The notes: generated by a model from the letters alone, not told the origin. Numbered from the stretch's first letter, positions 50,856 through 60,114 are shown. The stretch is DNA of 64,000 bases from Desulfovibrio sp. 86 (GCF_902702915.1 NZ_LR738849.1:3240001-3304000); one strand, 5' to 3'. Numbers and translations: made by a program.

Positions 50856-52280
50856 TCAGATGGCTCCGGCCAATTTCCAGTACGGGTAAAAGACGATGAC
50901 GAGCAAAATCAAGGTCATGAATAACCGTGCTGTGAAAAATTTCACTATAGAGCTTAAGCTGACATATCCGGTGGCATAGTACACGAGCAGAACAGCGTAC
51001 TCGTAGGGCAACACAAACTGATCCAGCCCATATATAAAGGTATATATAAGACCAAGAGGATTCATCCCAAGAGATCTCGCAATCTCTACCAGGGGGACAG
51101 TAAAAGCTCCGGCTGCCGCTACTGGGGTCAATAAAAATTTAAGCGTTGTGGCTGAAAGATACGTGCTGACGATAGTGAACAACTCTCCTTTGCCACTAAG
51201 GAGGGGGAGTAGTTGGGCAGCAATAAGCTTATCCACGCCTGTGACTTTTGCACCTGCGCCGACAGCCATGCAGCCGACTACAAAAAAGACTGGACCGAGC
51301 TTCAGTGTTTCCAGCTGTTTTTTATCTACAAGCCCAAGACCTGGGATAAAGCTGATAAACCCGATCAGCATGATGGTCCAACCGGCATTTATGCCATGGT
51401 ATTTATCAGTCATCATCAATGCAGTCAGGATGATGAACAGACATACCGCCCGCTTTTCTATGGTGCTTATTGTTCCGATCTGCCGGTATTGGCTTTCTAC
51501 ATAGCTCCTAGTATTTATATTTTGTTTCGGGCGAAGCACCGGCAGAAGGAGCAGCATTGAGCATACACAATAGACAATGTTCGGCACATAGTTTTGGATA
51601 AAATAGTCGCCCCAGGTCAGAGCGACTCCGGTTGACTTCATCAGTTCCAGAGCCAGAGTCACATCTCCGCCACCTGTATACAGCCCCATGCGCGGCGCTG
51701 TTGAGGCAAGAAATCCGGCTAACATGATGACCGATGCTTCACGTGATTTGGGGGCATATTTAGCAGCATCACAAATGCCGATACAGATGACCGACATAAG
51801 AATGCCCTTACCGAGTGCCGTAGGAAGCAATGGGGCAATGATAAATCCGACAAGCAACAAGCCACAGAGCAAGGTAAACATGGAGCCGCTCGTTTTATGG
51901 AGCGACCAAAGGGCAATGCGCTTGGCCAGCCCTGTGTGCGAAAGAACAAGACCAGTTAGCAACCCACCAAGAACCAGCCACCCCATAGGCGCTGTCCAAC
52001 TGACCAACATGTCGTGCGGCGTTCCCACTCCCACCAAAATGTAACTGACAGGCAGCATCATGGCGACGAGATTGCTTGGCATAACACCTGTCGCCCACAT
52101 GCAAACGGCACACGCTGTTAGCCCCAGAAAGTAGGCTACCTCTTTACTAAGCCCGCCATAGAAGCATGCAAGAATTATCATGCTTGGCGCTAGGATGGTT
52201 GTCCCCCATTTGATGCAAGATACGTAAAGTTTTTTGTTTGATTCTTGTAACACTGGTGGCGACAGAATTTGTGTGGTCAC
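50856..52280 (-). CDS. SLC13/DASS-family anion (dicarboxylate-type) transporter
   Basis: 474 residues, about 11-12 membrane segments in two inverted halves. Features of the family include the SNLVAMMLPVSYILVG region, VIMLAGFLASTAPRMGLYTG in the middle and the second-half LKFLLTPVAAAGAFTVPLVE with the terminal GLDQFVLPYEYAVLLVYYAT. These transporters import sodium- or proton-coupled di- or tricarboxylates or sulfate; the substrate is not clear from sequence. A sigma-54 promoter lies about 60-75 bases before the start, and the activator is divergently encoded. Confidence 0.85.
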   Translation of the reverse strand: MTTQILSPPVLQESNKKLYVSCIKWGTTILAPSMIILACFYGGLSKEVAYFLGLTACAVCMWATGVMPSNLVAMMLPVSYILVGVGTPHDMLVSWTAPMGWLVLGGLLTGLVLSHTGLAKRIALWSLHKTSGSMFTLLCGLLLVGFIIAPLLPTALGKGILMSVICIGICDAAKYAPKSREASVIMLAGFLASTAPRMGLYTGGGDVTLALELMKSTGVALTWGDYFIQNYVPNIVYCVCSMLLLLPVLRPKQNINTRSYVESQYRQIGTISTIEKRAVCLFIILTALMMTDKYHGINAGWTIMLIGFISFIPGLGLVDKKQLETLKLGPVFFVVGCMAVGAGAKVTGVDKLIAAQLLPLLSGKGELFTIVSTYLSATTLKFLLTPVAAAGAFTVPLVEIARSLGMNPLGLIYTFIYGLDQFVLPYEYAVLLVYYATGYVSLSSIVKFFTARLFMTLILLVIVFYPYWKLAGAI

Positions 52281-52338
52281 GTTACCCTCCTCAACTCAAG
52301 TTTATGACGGATCATCCTTCCAATTATTGACTTCAAAT

Positions 52339-52355
52339 TAGCAAGGCGTGTGCCA
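52339..52355 (-). promoter_or_regulatory. Sigma-54 (-24/-12) promoter of the transporter gene
   Basis: On the minus strand the sequence is TGGCACACGCCTTGCTA, with GG and GC ten bases apart, a very good match to the consensus TGGCAC-N5-TTGC. Transcription toward the SLC13 gene would start about 12 bases downstream, near 52328. The divergent gene encodes a GAFTGA-containing activator, which fits. Confidence 0.85.
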
Positions 52356-52368
52356 TAGAACTTGAATT

Positions 52369-52379
52369 CATGTAACATG
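52369..52379. promoter_or_regulatory. Possible upstream activator site
   Basis: CATGT-A-ACATG is a perfect inverted repeat located 14 bases upstream of the -24 element; an ATGTTACA-like half-site recurs near 52424. It may be bound by the divergent regulator, although the distance is shorter than usual for enhancer sites. Confidence 0.35.
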
Positions 52380-52486
52380 CTGGTTTGTTAGAATTTTATA
52401 TTATCGCTTCTCATTTTTTATGCTCCATGTTACAGGAAAAAATCCAATTTTCTGGATTTTTTCTTGTAATCTGCACGGGGAGAGGG

Positions 52487-55400
52487 ATGACCATGCCTGT
52501 CAATAACGATCCTTCGGTGAAGTCAGTGCTGTTGTTGTTGCTGTCTGCTTTAGGCAAACCAGTTTCCCTGTTGTACCTTGCAGAACCCATGGGTATTTCA
52601 CAGAAAGAAGCGCTTGTTTTGCTTACTAAATTGGAAAAACAAGGGCACACTATGCACGATCAGTCGGCAGGACTTTGGATGCTGACCGAGACTTGTCAAC
52701 CTGCGCAGGTAGTCAATTTTTCTGTCGGATGCTTTGTAGAGAAGGGGCATGCGCAGCACGATATTGCCAAAGGTCTAGCCCTGCTTCACAACAAGGATTA
52801 CCTCAGTGCAAGTGAAGCCTTGCTGAAACAAGTGCGTTCCTTCATTCATTTCGGCAAAAGCGCGGCGGCAAAGACATGCCTTGATATGCTGATGGAAATT
52901 CTTCAGGGGTGGTCATGGCACAACGCTCAAGCGGATGCCATCGCAAAGTATGTTGTCTTGATTCGGTGTACAGAGAATCTTGCCATGTACCTGGCAAAAA
53001 ACGTCCCTGAAGCACTTGCCCTTTTATCTAACGCAAGGCGGGCCGCAGCATCTATTGGTGATGTGCGTTCAACCCTGTTGCTTGACTTGACTGAAGCCTG
53101 CCAATTGCATTTGTCAAATGAGCACAATACAGCTTACACGCACGCATTTCTGTCTAGGACAATTGTAAATCTTGAAGCTTTGGCAGATTCTGATATTTTG
53201 AGCTCTACTAAATATGCTCAAGGTCTTATTTACTTTATGCAAGGAGAGTGCAAGGAAACTTTGCGCTGCTTACAACTGCATGAAATAGGAATTTTTGCAG
53301 ATAGATTTGACTATTTTTCTGCAATGGGAATTAGAACTGCAGCTAGTGCAGCTTGTAGCTGCGGCGACTTTACGCTAGCACTTGGATTAATGGAATCTGT
53401 ACGCAGGCAATCTCATGTTCAGGGCAACCGCCTTGCAGAATTGTGGAGCGAAGTTCAAGTTGCAGATGTTTTGATGCGTATGGGCGAACATCACAAATCG
53501 CTAAAATTTCTTGATGATGTATTTTCCTCTACGCAGGTTGAAATAGAAACTCGATTATGGATTTGGGGAAAAAGAGTCCTTGCCTTTTATTATTATCAAA
53601 GAAATATGATTACGGAATCGCATGCTGTCCTCCATAAAAGCATGCAGCAGGCGGCGTTATATGGGCAATCTCGTCCGTATTACGGGTGCACCTGGCTTTT
53701 TGACATGCTGTGGTCGTATGAAGAGCACGATTTGCCCCGCATACCTGGATATGATTTTGAGCAGGAGCTTTCGTTTGCGTTGAGTGGGCCTAACAAGATG
53801 TTTCGTGCCGCAGCGTTACGCATTCGGGCCAAGAAGTATCAGCGAGACGGGGCTGCACCATATGTGGTGGCAGAGACTCTTCGCCAAAGCCTGGCCTATG
53901 CCGAGGCAGCACAGGCGCCGCTGGAGTTGGCGCGAACATGTCTTGCACTGGCTCAATCATATGAACAGGCGGGATCAAAAGAAGAAGCAAATGCGCTTTA
54001 CGCCAGAGGCAAAAAACTCTTTTCCCAGCACCTGAGTTACGATGGGATTCCTTACCAGCGGCGCCCTAATCTGCTGACAGACTCAGAGGAACTTGCCAAG
54101 GTTGAGGCCCTTACCCAATGCCTTGAAAAGAATTCATTTTGGACACAACCCGAAGCAAGAATTCAAGAAATTATTGTTGTCATATGTGAGGAACTGAGAA
54201 TTGAACGCGGCGCTATCTTTAGCATAGATAACACAGGGGGCTGCACGTGCCTTGGTGCAAATCATATTACATCAGAAGAAATTGGGAGTCTTTTTTTTGA
54301 AAAACACTTGCAACGCCTTAAGAGTATTAATGACCAGACCCCTGAAATCTACAACGATGGCACTGAGGCAACTCTATATTTCCCGTTTATGAGCCTTGAA
54401 GGCTCATTTTTTTGTATGATGTTAGAAAATATTTATTTACCTGATTATATTGCGCATCTTTCACGAAAAATACTGGATCCATTACATAAACTTCTCAAGC
54501 AGGAGTTGCGCATTGTTCATGAAACAAAAAAGCGCATGGAATTCTCGTCATCCACGGCGGCCCACAAAAATAAAGAAGCTGCAGCCAGAATAGACGCCAG
54601 CAAAACACCGTATTACGGAAAATCCTTACAGACCATGCTGCAGGAAGTGGATCGTGTGGCGCCTACCGACGCATCCATCCTTATACTAGGAGAAACTGGT
54701 GTGGGAAAGGAGGTGTTGGCGAAGCGTATACACGAGCATAGCGGGTGCCTGGGTTCCTTTATCCCTGTTCATCCATCCAGTATTCCTGAGACCCTTTTTG
54801 AAAGTGAATTCTTCGGGCATGAACAAGGCGCGTTTACCGGAGCCTTACGCCAACGATGCGGCCTTGTGGAACTCGCAGACAAAGGAACGCTGTTTATCGA
54901 TGAATTGGGCGACATCCCCATGTCAATACAGGTCAAACTGCTCCGGGTTCTACAGGAAAAAACATTTTTCCGAATCGGCGGAGAAAAGGCACGCATATCT
55001 GATTTTCGCCTGGTTGCGGCCACAAACCGTGATTTGCAGTGCATGGTCGCGGACGGAACATTTCGTGAAGATCTCTACTACCGCATTTCTGTTGTTCCAT
55101 TTGTCCTGCCCCCACTAAGGGAAAGGCGCGATGACATCCTTTTGCTCGCCCAACACTTTATCGATTACTACACTAAACGTTATAAGCGGAAGCAATCTAA
55201 AATTTCCATTGCGGAACAGCAGCAGCTTATGGCCTACGCATGGCCTGGCAATATTCGGGAATTAAAAAGTGTCATCGAACGCGCTGTTATCCTCTCTCGC
55301 AATGGCACTCTGGACTTAAAACTCCTTGTGACGTCACAGACAAAGGAGCGTGAAACAGTTTCTGATCATGCATCTAACAAAAAAACAATTTATTTCGATG

Positions 55401-55582
55401 ATTTTCCCAGTATTGAAGAGATGCAAAAACGCTACATCAAGTACGTTCTTGAAGCTTGCAAAGGGAAAATATATGGGCCGGGCAGTGCCTGTGATATTTT
55501 GAAAATCAAGCGATCCACATTGTATGCCAAGATAAAGCAGTTAAAGTTGGACAAGACATCAAGACTCTACGGTGAAGAATGA
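52487..55582 (+). CDS. Sigma-54-dependent activator with TPR-like and GAF-like input region
   Basis: About 1031 residues. An N-terminal winged helix (VLLLLLSALGKPVSLLYLAE ...) precedes a large helical region with TPR-like repeats (about 90-540), a GAF-like segment (about 565-690), and an AAA+ domain with Walker A GETGVGKEV (about 735), the sigma-54-contact loop GAFTGA (about 781), Walker B LFIDELGD and the sensor regions. The C-terminal Fis-type HTH is SACDILKIKRSTLYAKIKQL. ATG at 52487 follows GGGGAGAGGG; the longer frame from 52385 starts with TTG. It is divergent from the SLC13 gene and very likely activates it. Confidence 0.9.
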   Translation: MTMPVNNDPSVKSVLLLLLSALGKPVSLLYLAEPMGISQKEALVLLTKLEKQGHTMHDQSAGLWMLTETCQPAQVVNFSVGCFVEKGHAQHDIAKGLALLHNKDYLSASEALLKQVRSFIHFGKSAAAKTCLDMLMEILQGWSWHNAQADAIAKYVVLIRCTENLAMYLAKNVPEALALLSNARRAAASIGDVRSTLLLDLTEACQLHLSNEHNTAYTHAFLSRTIVNLEALADSDILSSTKYAQGLIYFMQGECKETLRCLQLHEIGIFADRFDYFSAMGIRTAASAACSCGDFTLALGLMESVRRQSHVQGNRLAELWSEVQVADVLMRMGEHHKSLKFLDDVFSSTQVEIETRLWIWGKRVLAFYYYQRNMITESHAVLHKSMQQAALYGQSRPYYGCTWLFDMLWSYEEHDLPRIPGYDFEQELSFALSGPNKMFRAAALRIRAKKYQRDGAAPYVVAETLRQSLAYAEAAQAPLELARTCLALAQSYEQAGSKEEANALYARGKKLFSQHLSYDGIPYQRRPNLLTDSEELAKVEALTQCLEKNSFWTQPEARIQEIIVVICEELRIERGAIFSIDNTGGCTCLGANHITSEEIGSLFFEKHLQRLKSINDQTPEIYNDGTEATLYFPFMSLEGSFFCMMLENIYLPDYIAHLSRKILDPLHKLLKQELRIVHETKKRMEFSSSTAAHKNKEAAARIDASKTPYYGKSLQTMLQEVDRVAPTDASILILGETGVGKEVLAKRIHEHSGCLGSFIPVHPSSIPETLFESEFFGHEQGAFTGALRQRCGLVELADKGTLFIDELGDIPMSIQVKLLRVLQEKTFFRIGGEKARISDFRLVAATNRDLQCMVADGTFREDLYYRISVVPFVLPPLRERRDDILLLAQHFIDYYTKRYKRKQSKISIAEQQQLMAYAWPGNIRELKSVIERAVILSRNGTLDLKLLVTSQTKERETVSDHASNKKTIYFDDFPSIEEMQKRYIKYVLEACKGKIYGPGSACDILKIKRSTLYAKIKQLKLDKTSRLYGEE

Positions 55583-55669
55583 CAAGACCAGTTCCGGATA
55601 ATTGACTTTGGCCCACGAATCTCTGGCCGTTTAATCATTCTAGAGAGGATTTATAATTTCAGCCAACTG

Positions 55670-55790
55670 GGGCTGGCACGTGGACTTCATGCATGAGCGG
55701 TTTCGCACGCTCTCTTATAGTTGACTTAGCCCTGAATGCCTCGCCATTGGGGTGGTGTGTACACTCCGGGGTAACCACAGGGTAGTCGCC
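55670..55790 (+). pseudogene. Degraded IS3-type orfB scrap
   Basis: One frame reads LGWHVDFMHERFRTLS-like, resembling the first catalytic-Asp region of IS3 orfB (WxxDFMxxxL...FRTL), followed by DLALNASPLG-like text in another frame. It is too broken and short for certainty. Confidence 0.35.
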
Positions 55791-55798
55791 AGTGTACG

Positions 55799-55838
55799 CA
55801 AAAATGCCCTTACGAAGTTATCGTAAGGGCATTGAAAA
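55799..55838 (-). terminator. Intrinsic terminator, possibly bidirectional
   Basis: AATGCCCTTACGA and TCGTAAGGGCATT form a perfect 13-bp stem with a five-base loop, flanked by A-runs on the left and some A residues on the right. It lies after the DUF169 gene on the minus strand and after the sigma-54 activator on the plus strand. Confidence 0.85.
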
Positions 55839-55894
55839 ATAGGTGAACAAAAGAAAACAGCTACTCTAAGGGGTTCTGCCTAAAAAGAATTTAT

Positions 55895-56710
55895 TTATGC
55901 CTTGGAGCAACTGGCGCAGGCTTCCGGTTCATTGCCGCTTTTCTTAAAGATGATCAGGGGGCAGTTTTTACAGATATCCGCGCCCGGGAAAGGATCGCCG
56001 GGACGTGTAATGGATGCGGCCCCTGATTTGGCTATGCGTTCCATCAGGCGATCAACCGTAGCCCCGATGTGCGCGCCGGGAATGAAGACGTTCAGTTCGC
56101 CGCGCTCGGTTTTGCCTGCGTTGTAGCTGCCGGAGCAGGCCGGGCACATGTTCATGCTCTGTTCAAGGTAGGTGAATACAGAGCCGCCGCAGGCGGAGGA
56201 GCTCATAGTCACCATGGGGCGCAGGGGATGGGTATCTGTTCCTGCCATGTAATCTACTGCAAGATGGTAGGATTGCAGGTTGTCGCAGTAAAAATGCACC
56301 ACGTCCGGCTGCATGACGGCGTCAGCCAGCGGGCCCACAGACACTGCCACAACGGAGTTCAGAGGCAGGCGGGGTTTGGAGCGCAAAAAACGCTCGGCCT
56401 GCGCCAAGTCTTTGCAGTATTTGGATTGTGATTTGATCTCAGCTTCGTCGATGTCTTTCCAGCCGAAAGAAACCTGCGAGTTGGTACAACCAAGCTTTTC
56501 CTTGGTCGCCAGCACGGTCTGCCCCTGCATGCGTGCGGTTATTTCCCATTGGCAATAAGTAATTGGCTTAACGGGCTCAACATAGCGGGCCTTCTTTTTG
56601 AACTCTTCCACATCAGCCTGAGTTTTATGAAAATTTATGGCGATGGGAAAATGGTACAGTCGCAGCTCCCGCATCAACAAGTCCTGCATGTCTTTATAGC
56701 TCAGGGGCAT
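55895..56710 (-). CDS. DUF169-domain protein
   Basis: 271 residues. Family features: LRLYHFPIAINFH near the start, CQWEITARMQGQTVLATKEK, the Cys in LGCTNSQVSFGW, a long middle with MVTMSSSACGGSVFTYLE and a C-terminal PGADICKNCPLIIF with further cysteines. DUF169 proteins occur in anaerobes and may bind a metal through the C-terminal Cys; the function is unknown. AAGGAG precedes the ATG. It is a single-gene unit between a terminator and the att site of the next element. Confidence 0.82.
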   Translation of the reverse strand: MPLSYKDMQDLLMRELRLYHFPIAINFHKTQADVEEFKKKARYVEPVKPITYCQWEITARMQGQTVLATKEKLGCTNSQVSFGWKDIDEAEIKSQSKYCKDLAQAERFLRSKPRLPLNSVVAVSVGPLADAVMQPDVVHFYCDNLQSYHLAVDYMAGTDTHPLRPMVTMSSSACGGSVFTYLEQSMNMCPACSGSYNAGKTERGELNVFIPGAHIGATVDRLMERIAKSGAASITRPGDPFPGADICKNCPLIIFKKSGNEPEACASCSKA

Positions 56711-56888
56711 TGCGATCTCCTTTTTTGTAGTTAGTAATCGTTGTCAGTATGGGTGGTAATGTTAAAAGATATTCTTCGATATGGCTATACCCCTAAGCAC
56801 CTTTTTTTGACTTTTACTTCAGCAGGGGCGCGGGTGACAGGCGGGTGACAACCGCGGGCAACCAAATCCAAAATTTCGCAAAAATAAC

Positions 56889-56922
56889 AAAAGGGATGCG
56901 CGATAAAATCGCATATCCCTTT
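56889..56922. terminator. Imperfect hairpin near the att site
   Basis: AAAGGGAT-(G)-CGCGAT and ATCGC-(A)-TATCCCTTT pair around AAA, with one or two bulges. It is just left of the tRNA fragment, in host DNA, and probably terminated the original tRNA-Arg transcript. Confidence 0.6.
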
Positions 56923-56931
56923 GAAATATAA

Positions 56932-56977
56932 TGGTGCGCCCGACAAGAATCGAACTTGTGGCCTACAGCTTAGGAGT
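56932..56977 (-). other. 3' fragment of tRNA-Arg(CCU): attachment site of the second element
   Basis: On the minus strand the sequence runs from the anticodon loop (CTCCTAA, anticodon CCT) through the 3' half of the anticodon stem, the T-arm (CACAAGTTCGATTCTTGTC) and GGGCGCA-CCA. The bases upstream of CTCCTAA do not pair with GCTGT, so the 5' half of the tRNA is missing and the homology stops inside the anticodon loop. This is what a phage-type integrase leaves at one border; the complete tRNA gene should be at the other border, right of the window. Confidence 0.85.
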
Positions 56978-57093
56978 AAGCCGCGCATACTTCCCCATGG
57001 TTCCCTTTGAATTGTAATACCTTGAAAATCATGGTGCTGTGGTGTAACCCCTTTCCTTAAAGTTCCCCAAATAACTTTGAAGGTGGGCACCAT

Positions 57094-58488
57094 ATGGGCA
57101 CCAAAAAGAACGGTGACGCTACAAATACTGGCGGCGATGATTTGCGTTGGCACGCAAGCAGCGCCACGGGTGTTCTCTATCGTGATCACCCTGAGCGCAA
57201 GTATGGCAGACGTTCTGATCGGTATCTCGCAATACGGTATCGCTCTGGTTCTGGCAAGAGAAATCTTGAGGCCCTTGGCTGGGCCTCTGAGGGCTGGACG
57301 CTTGAAATGGCGGTAAACCTCCTCCACGAGCTGAAGCAAAACATCCGTTCTGGAGAGCGCCCCCAGTCTCTTAAAGAAAAGCGTGAGATGCAGGAAGCCG
57401 CCAGGGCGGAAGAAGCCCGCATTGCCGAGCGCGTGAAGCTCAAGCGCGTCACCTTTGGTGAACTGGCTGAGGCGTACCGCTCCTGGGCCAAGGAGCACCG
57501 CCTTGATGCATCCAATGTCGAAGGACTGCTTGACCACCATATTCTGCCCGTATTGGGCCCCCGTGTCGCCCACGAGATTACTACCGCCGACCTCCAGGCC
57601 CTTGGGGATACCATTGCTGCCAAAAGGCCGCTCTCCGGGCGCAACAAAAACAACAAAGAAGGCCGGCTGTCGCCGCAAACTGTGCTCCATGCCCTTAAAG
57701 TAGTGCGTGAGACATTCAATTATGCCAAACAAACGGACGCGCCTGGAGCTCCTGGCACAGTGCTTTTTGACGGGCCGAACCCTGCTGTCATTACGCACCG
57801 TGGACACCGTGGAGTGCGCGTTCAAAAGGCTGATGCTCGCCGACTGCGCGTGCTCAATGACAGGGAGATTGAATCTCTGCTGGGTTATGAAGGGCGCAGG
57901 CACGAAGACGTAACCGAGCTGCACGACATGATCCTGCTCTCTCTGGACATTGGCCTGCGCGCAGGAGAGCTTGTTCACCTGCTGCGCGAGTCGTGCGACC
58001 CGATAAAGGGCACGGTCAGCGTAATCAAGGGCTCTGAGAACAATGTTTCCACCAAGGGCGGGCGTTCCCGAACCTTGCATGTGGGGCAGCTGTTTTCTGA
58101 TGCCCTTGCAATGCTTCGGCGCAGAATGGCCAGCCCAAGTGCGGGGCCTTATCTCTTTCCAGGGCAGGATGGCGCCGCACGCGACGCCAACGGCCTTAAC
58201 CGGGCCATGCGCCGTATTACCGAAAAGCTGAAGCTCAACGAGGGCGTTATCAACGCCCAGAACCGCGTTGTGTGGCATACCTTGCGCCACACTTTTGCCA
58301 CCCGGATGCTGGAAGCCGGGGCGGACGTTTACATGCTTAAAGAACTTATGGGGCACGGGTCTGTGACAACAACCGAGGTCTACCTGCACCTGTGCGACCT
58401 CGATAAGCGTCGCAAAGCTCTGGCCAGACTGACGCTCTCGCAGGGTGGCGAGCCGGGAGCTATATCTTTGGGACAACAATTGTCGTAA
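57094..58488 (+). CDS. Tyrosine recombinase / phage integrase
   Basis: 464 residues. N-terminal arm-binding region, core-binding SAM-like domain (about 120-220), then the catalytic domain with Arg in LSLDIGLRAGELVHLL, HxxR in VWHTLRHTFATRM, the last His in LMGHGSVTTTEVYLHL and the nucleophilic Tyr in VYLHL. The ATG at 57094 has AAGGTGGG upstream. It starts about 115 bases right of the tRNA-Arg fragment, matching a tRNA-targeting integrase. A 611-codon minus-strand frame that covers it is spurious. Confidence 0.92.
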   Translation: MGTKKNGDATNTGGDDLRWHASSATGVLYRDHPERKYGRRSDRYLAIRYRSGSGKRNLEALGWASEGWTLEMAVNLLHELKQNIRSGERPQSLKEKREMQEAARAEEARIAERVKLKRVTFGELAEAYRSWAKEHRLDASNVEGLLDHHILPVLGPRVAHEITTADLQALGDTIAAKRPLSGRNKNNKEGRLSPQTVLHALKVVRETFNYAKQTDAPGAPGTVLFDGPNPAVITHRGHRGVRVQKADARRLRVLNDREIESLLGYEGRRHEDVTELHDMILLSLDIGLRAGELVHLLRESCDPIKGTVSVIKGSENNVSTKGGRSRTLHVGQLFSDALAMLRRRMASPSAGPYLFPGQDGAARDANGLNRAMRRITEKLKLNEGVINAQNRVVWHTLRHTFATRMLEAGADVYMLKELMGHGSVTTTEVYLHLCDLDKRRKALARLTLSQGGEPGAISLGQQLS

Positions 58489-58729
58489 CTCCTTGTGATT
58501 CAAGGTATGCGAGAAAAAACGGAGTAGGGTACACGACCGCGTCGCCAATTTTTTGCCGAACTTTTGGCCCTTTGCCGCCCCAGTCATCATTGGCCAGCTT
58601 TTTGGATGAAATGGCCCCACCAGTAAAAAATGGGACTCTTTTTCTGGCTATCATGGGCGGCAGGAGGGGCAGGTAGCTCTTGAGTGCGCCAAGTTCCGGC
58701 GCTGGGGGGATGATTGCAGGTGTGCTCAT
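58460..58729 (-). CDS. Small phage-type DNA-binding protein (possible excisionase)
   Basis: 89 residues from MSTPAIIPPAPELGALKSYL. The middle, ARKRVPFFTGGAISSKKLAN followed by DDWGGKGP and GDAVVYPTPFFLAYLE, resembles the helix-turn-helix/wing pattern of phage excisionase or AlpA-like proteins that read a gating residue before a Trp/Gly-rich loop. GGGAG precedes the ATG. It overlaps the integrase 3' end by 29 bases in convergent orientation, as some xis genes do. Confidence 0.6.
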   Translation of the reverse strand: MSTPAIIPPAPELGALKSYLPLLPPMIARKRVPFFTGGAISSKKLANDDWGGKGPKVRQKIGDAVVYPTPFFLAYLESQGVTTIVVPKI

Positions 58730-58785
58730 AAAATTTCTCCCTCTGCGTGTGGTAGACGGATACGCAGCCCCCGTTAGTGAGGGAG

Positions 58786-59301
58786 TCAGATGGAATTTGT
58801 GGCCATCGTGCAGGAGCGTTCGGCCCGGCATGATCGGCAGTCCTGATCCGCCTCGCCATGCAGGCGGCAGCGGGCCATGCGTTTGATGCGCCCAATAGCC
58901 TCAAACGGCCCTGGCACCCACTCGGCCACCGCGCTATGCAGCATGAGCCCTGGTTCTTCCAGTGGCCCGGCTATACCCAGGATGGGAGTGCCGATGGCCT
59001 TGGCCATGCCGATTTGAACTGCAGTGTCTTTGCCGGAATCGCCCAGGTAGACCATAAGGTCGGCCTGCCCGCAGGAGGTTTCACAAAATTCGGCCATAGC
59101 GCAGCTCTTGCCGGCGTTCATCCATTGCCGGCGTTCGTTGACGGGCAAGCCCAAAGGCGCAGCGGCCCATGTCCAGTCCAGCACCCTGACGCCCGGCAGA
59201 AGGCGCAACTGCGCCTGGAACAGGCGCACGGCATGCAGGTGGCGGTAGGATGCCACGGTGTAGACCGTCAGCTGGTCAGTATTGGCGGGTATGGCGTTCA
59301 T
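58786..59301 (-). CDS. Nucleoside 2-deoxyribosyltransferase-like protein
   Basis: About 171 residues. The Rossmann-like core shows LTVYTVASYRHLHAVRLFQA at the start and QADLMVYLGDSGKDTAVQIG, MAKAIGTPILGIAGP in the second half, the pattern of the deoxyribosyltransferase/DUF4406 group that transfers or cleaves nucleotide sugars. The C-terminal Cys cluster (CRLHGEADQDCRSCRAERSC) could bind zinc. The ATG overlaps the stop of the upstream small gene (ATGA). Phages use such enzymes in nucleotide metabolism. Confidence 0.65.
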   Translation of the reverse strand: MNAIPANTDQLTVYTVASYRHLHAVRLFQAQLRLLPGVRVLDWTWAAAPLGLPVNERRQWMNAGKSCAMAEFCETSCGQADLMVYLGDSGKDTAVQIGMAKAIGTPILGIAGPLEEPGLMLHSAVAEWVPGPFEAIGRIKRMARCRLHGEADQDCRSCRAERSCTMATNSI

Positions 59302-59504
59302 GCGCGTTTTTCCTGCCGACAAACTTGGGAGATACGGCCACCTTCGCTCAAAATACCGGGCAGCATGTCCAGCAGGTCATGGTGCGTTGCCCGCACGGGC
59401 AACCGTTTACCACCAACAGCTATAATGTAGGTGGCCACGTACGGGCCTTTGTTGCAGACCTCAGGCTTGACAGGTTGCCGCTTTTCGAAATAGATTTTTG
59501 CCAT
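59298..59504 (-). CDS. Small element-encoded protein, hypothetical
   Basis: 68 residues, basic, ending CRQEKRA. AGGAG lies 8 bases before the ATG, and the stop overlaps the next start by four bases, so it is a genuine member of the operon. I do not recognise a family. Confidence 0.6.
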   Translation of the reverse strand: MAKIYFEKRQPVKPEVCNKGPYVATYIIAVGGKRLPVRATHHDLLDMLPGILSEGGRISQVCRQEKRA

Positions 59505-59559
59505 CAGATAGCTCCTATGGAGTTTTGCCCCGGCGTGGTTCCAGCACGTCGGGGCGTTT

Positions 59560-60048
59560 TTATTTGCCGTACTTAGCCTCGTGTGTGGCCAGTGCCAGTT
59601 TGCGAAAGCTCAGTATGGCCTCAACCACGTCATTGGTTTCGCGGTCGATCTTGACCATCTCTTCGGGGTCAACATCGCCGTCGGCAATGCGTTCCGCAGC
59701 CGAGGCCGCGTATTCGCCAAATTCCTTTATGGTTCGGGCCAGGCTCTGCACCAGCTCGCCACCGCTGGCGGCTGGTTGCTGCAGGCGCAAAAAAATGCCG
59801 CCGCGCTCCCTGGCCAGAAAATCCACGGGCGCGTCGCACTCGCACACGTCCATAAGCGGCAGCAGCATGTCTGCGCCGAGCTTGTGGCCTGGCTGGCGCG
59901 ACAGCTCAGACATCATCGTGTTGTAGTTGGTGTAGCCCACAAATTCGGCAATGCTGCCGGGCGTAAGCCCCGAGGGCGCAGCCTTGACCATCTGGTGCGT
60001 CACAGCGACCAGCGAAGGGTAGGGTTTGATAACGATATTTCCGGCCAT
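59560..60048 (-). CDS. Phage regulatory protein, CII/CP76 type
   Basis: 162 residues. The N-terminal half (VIKPYPSLVAVTHQMVKAAP, then AEFVGYTNYNTMMSELSRQP) is the helix-turn-helix pattern of the CP76/CII family seen in P2-like and mu-like phages, and the C-terminal helical part (SLARTIKEFGEYAASAAERI) suits oligomerisation. GGAGG precedes the ATG. It is part of the leftward early operon between the Cro-like gene and the small protein. Confidence 0.72.
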   Translation of the reverse strand: MAGNIVIKPYPSLVAVTHQMVKAAPSGLTPGSIAEFVGYTNYNTMMSELSRQPGHKLGADMLLPLMDVCECDAPVDFLARERGGIFLRLQQPAASGGELVQSLARTIKEFGEYAASAAERIADGDVDPEEMVKIDRETNDVVEAILSFRKLALATHEAKYGK

Positions 60049-60114
60049 GCTATTGCGCCTCCGTAAATTGCGTGGGCAAAAGTCAAAAAAAGGGTTTAGT
60101 GTAATAAGGGGTGC

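Larger units (their letters stand above)
55583..55894. other. Gap with IS remnant and terminator
   Basis: Between the regulator and the DUF169 gene. It holds a degraded transposase piece (55670-55790) and a strong hairpin (55803-55833); I see nothing else. Confidence 0.5.

Noticed and set aside
56932..57005. A complete tRNA-Arg gene
   Set aside because: The 5' half does not pair with the 3' half in the anticodon or acceptor stems; only the 3' fragment is real.
56785..58620. A 611-codon open frame on the minus strand
   Set aside because: It lies fully antisense to the well-supported integrase gene, has no domain pattern, and crosses the tRNA-Arg fragment.
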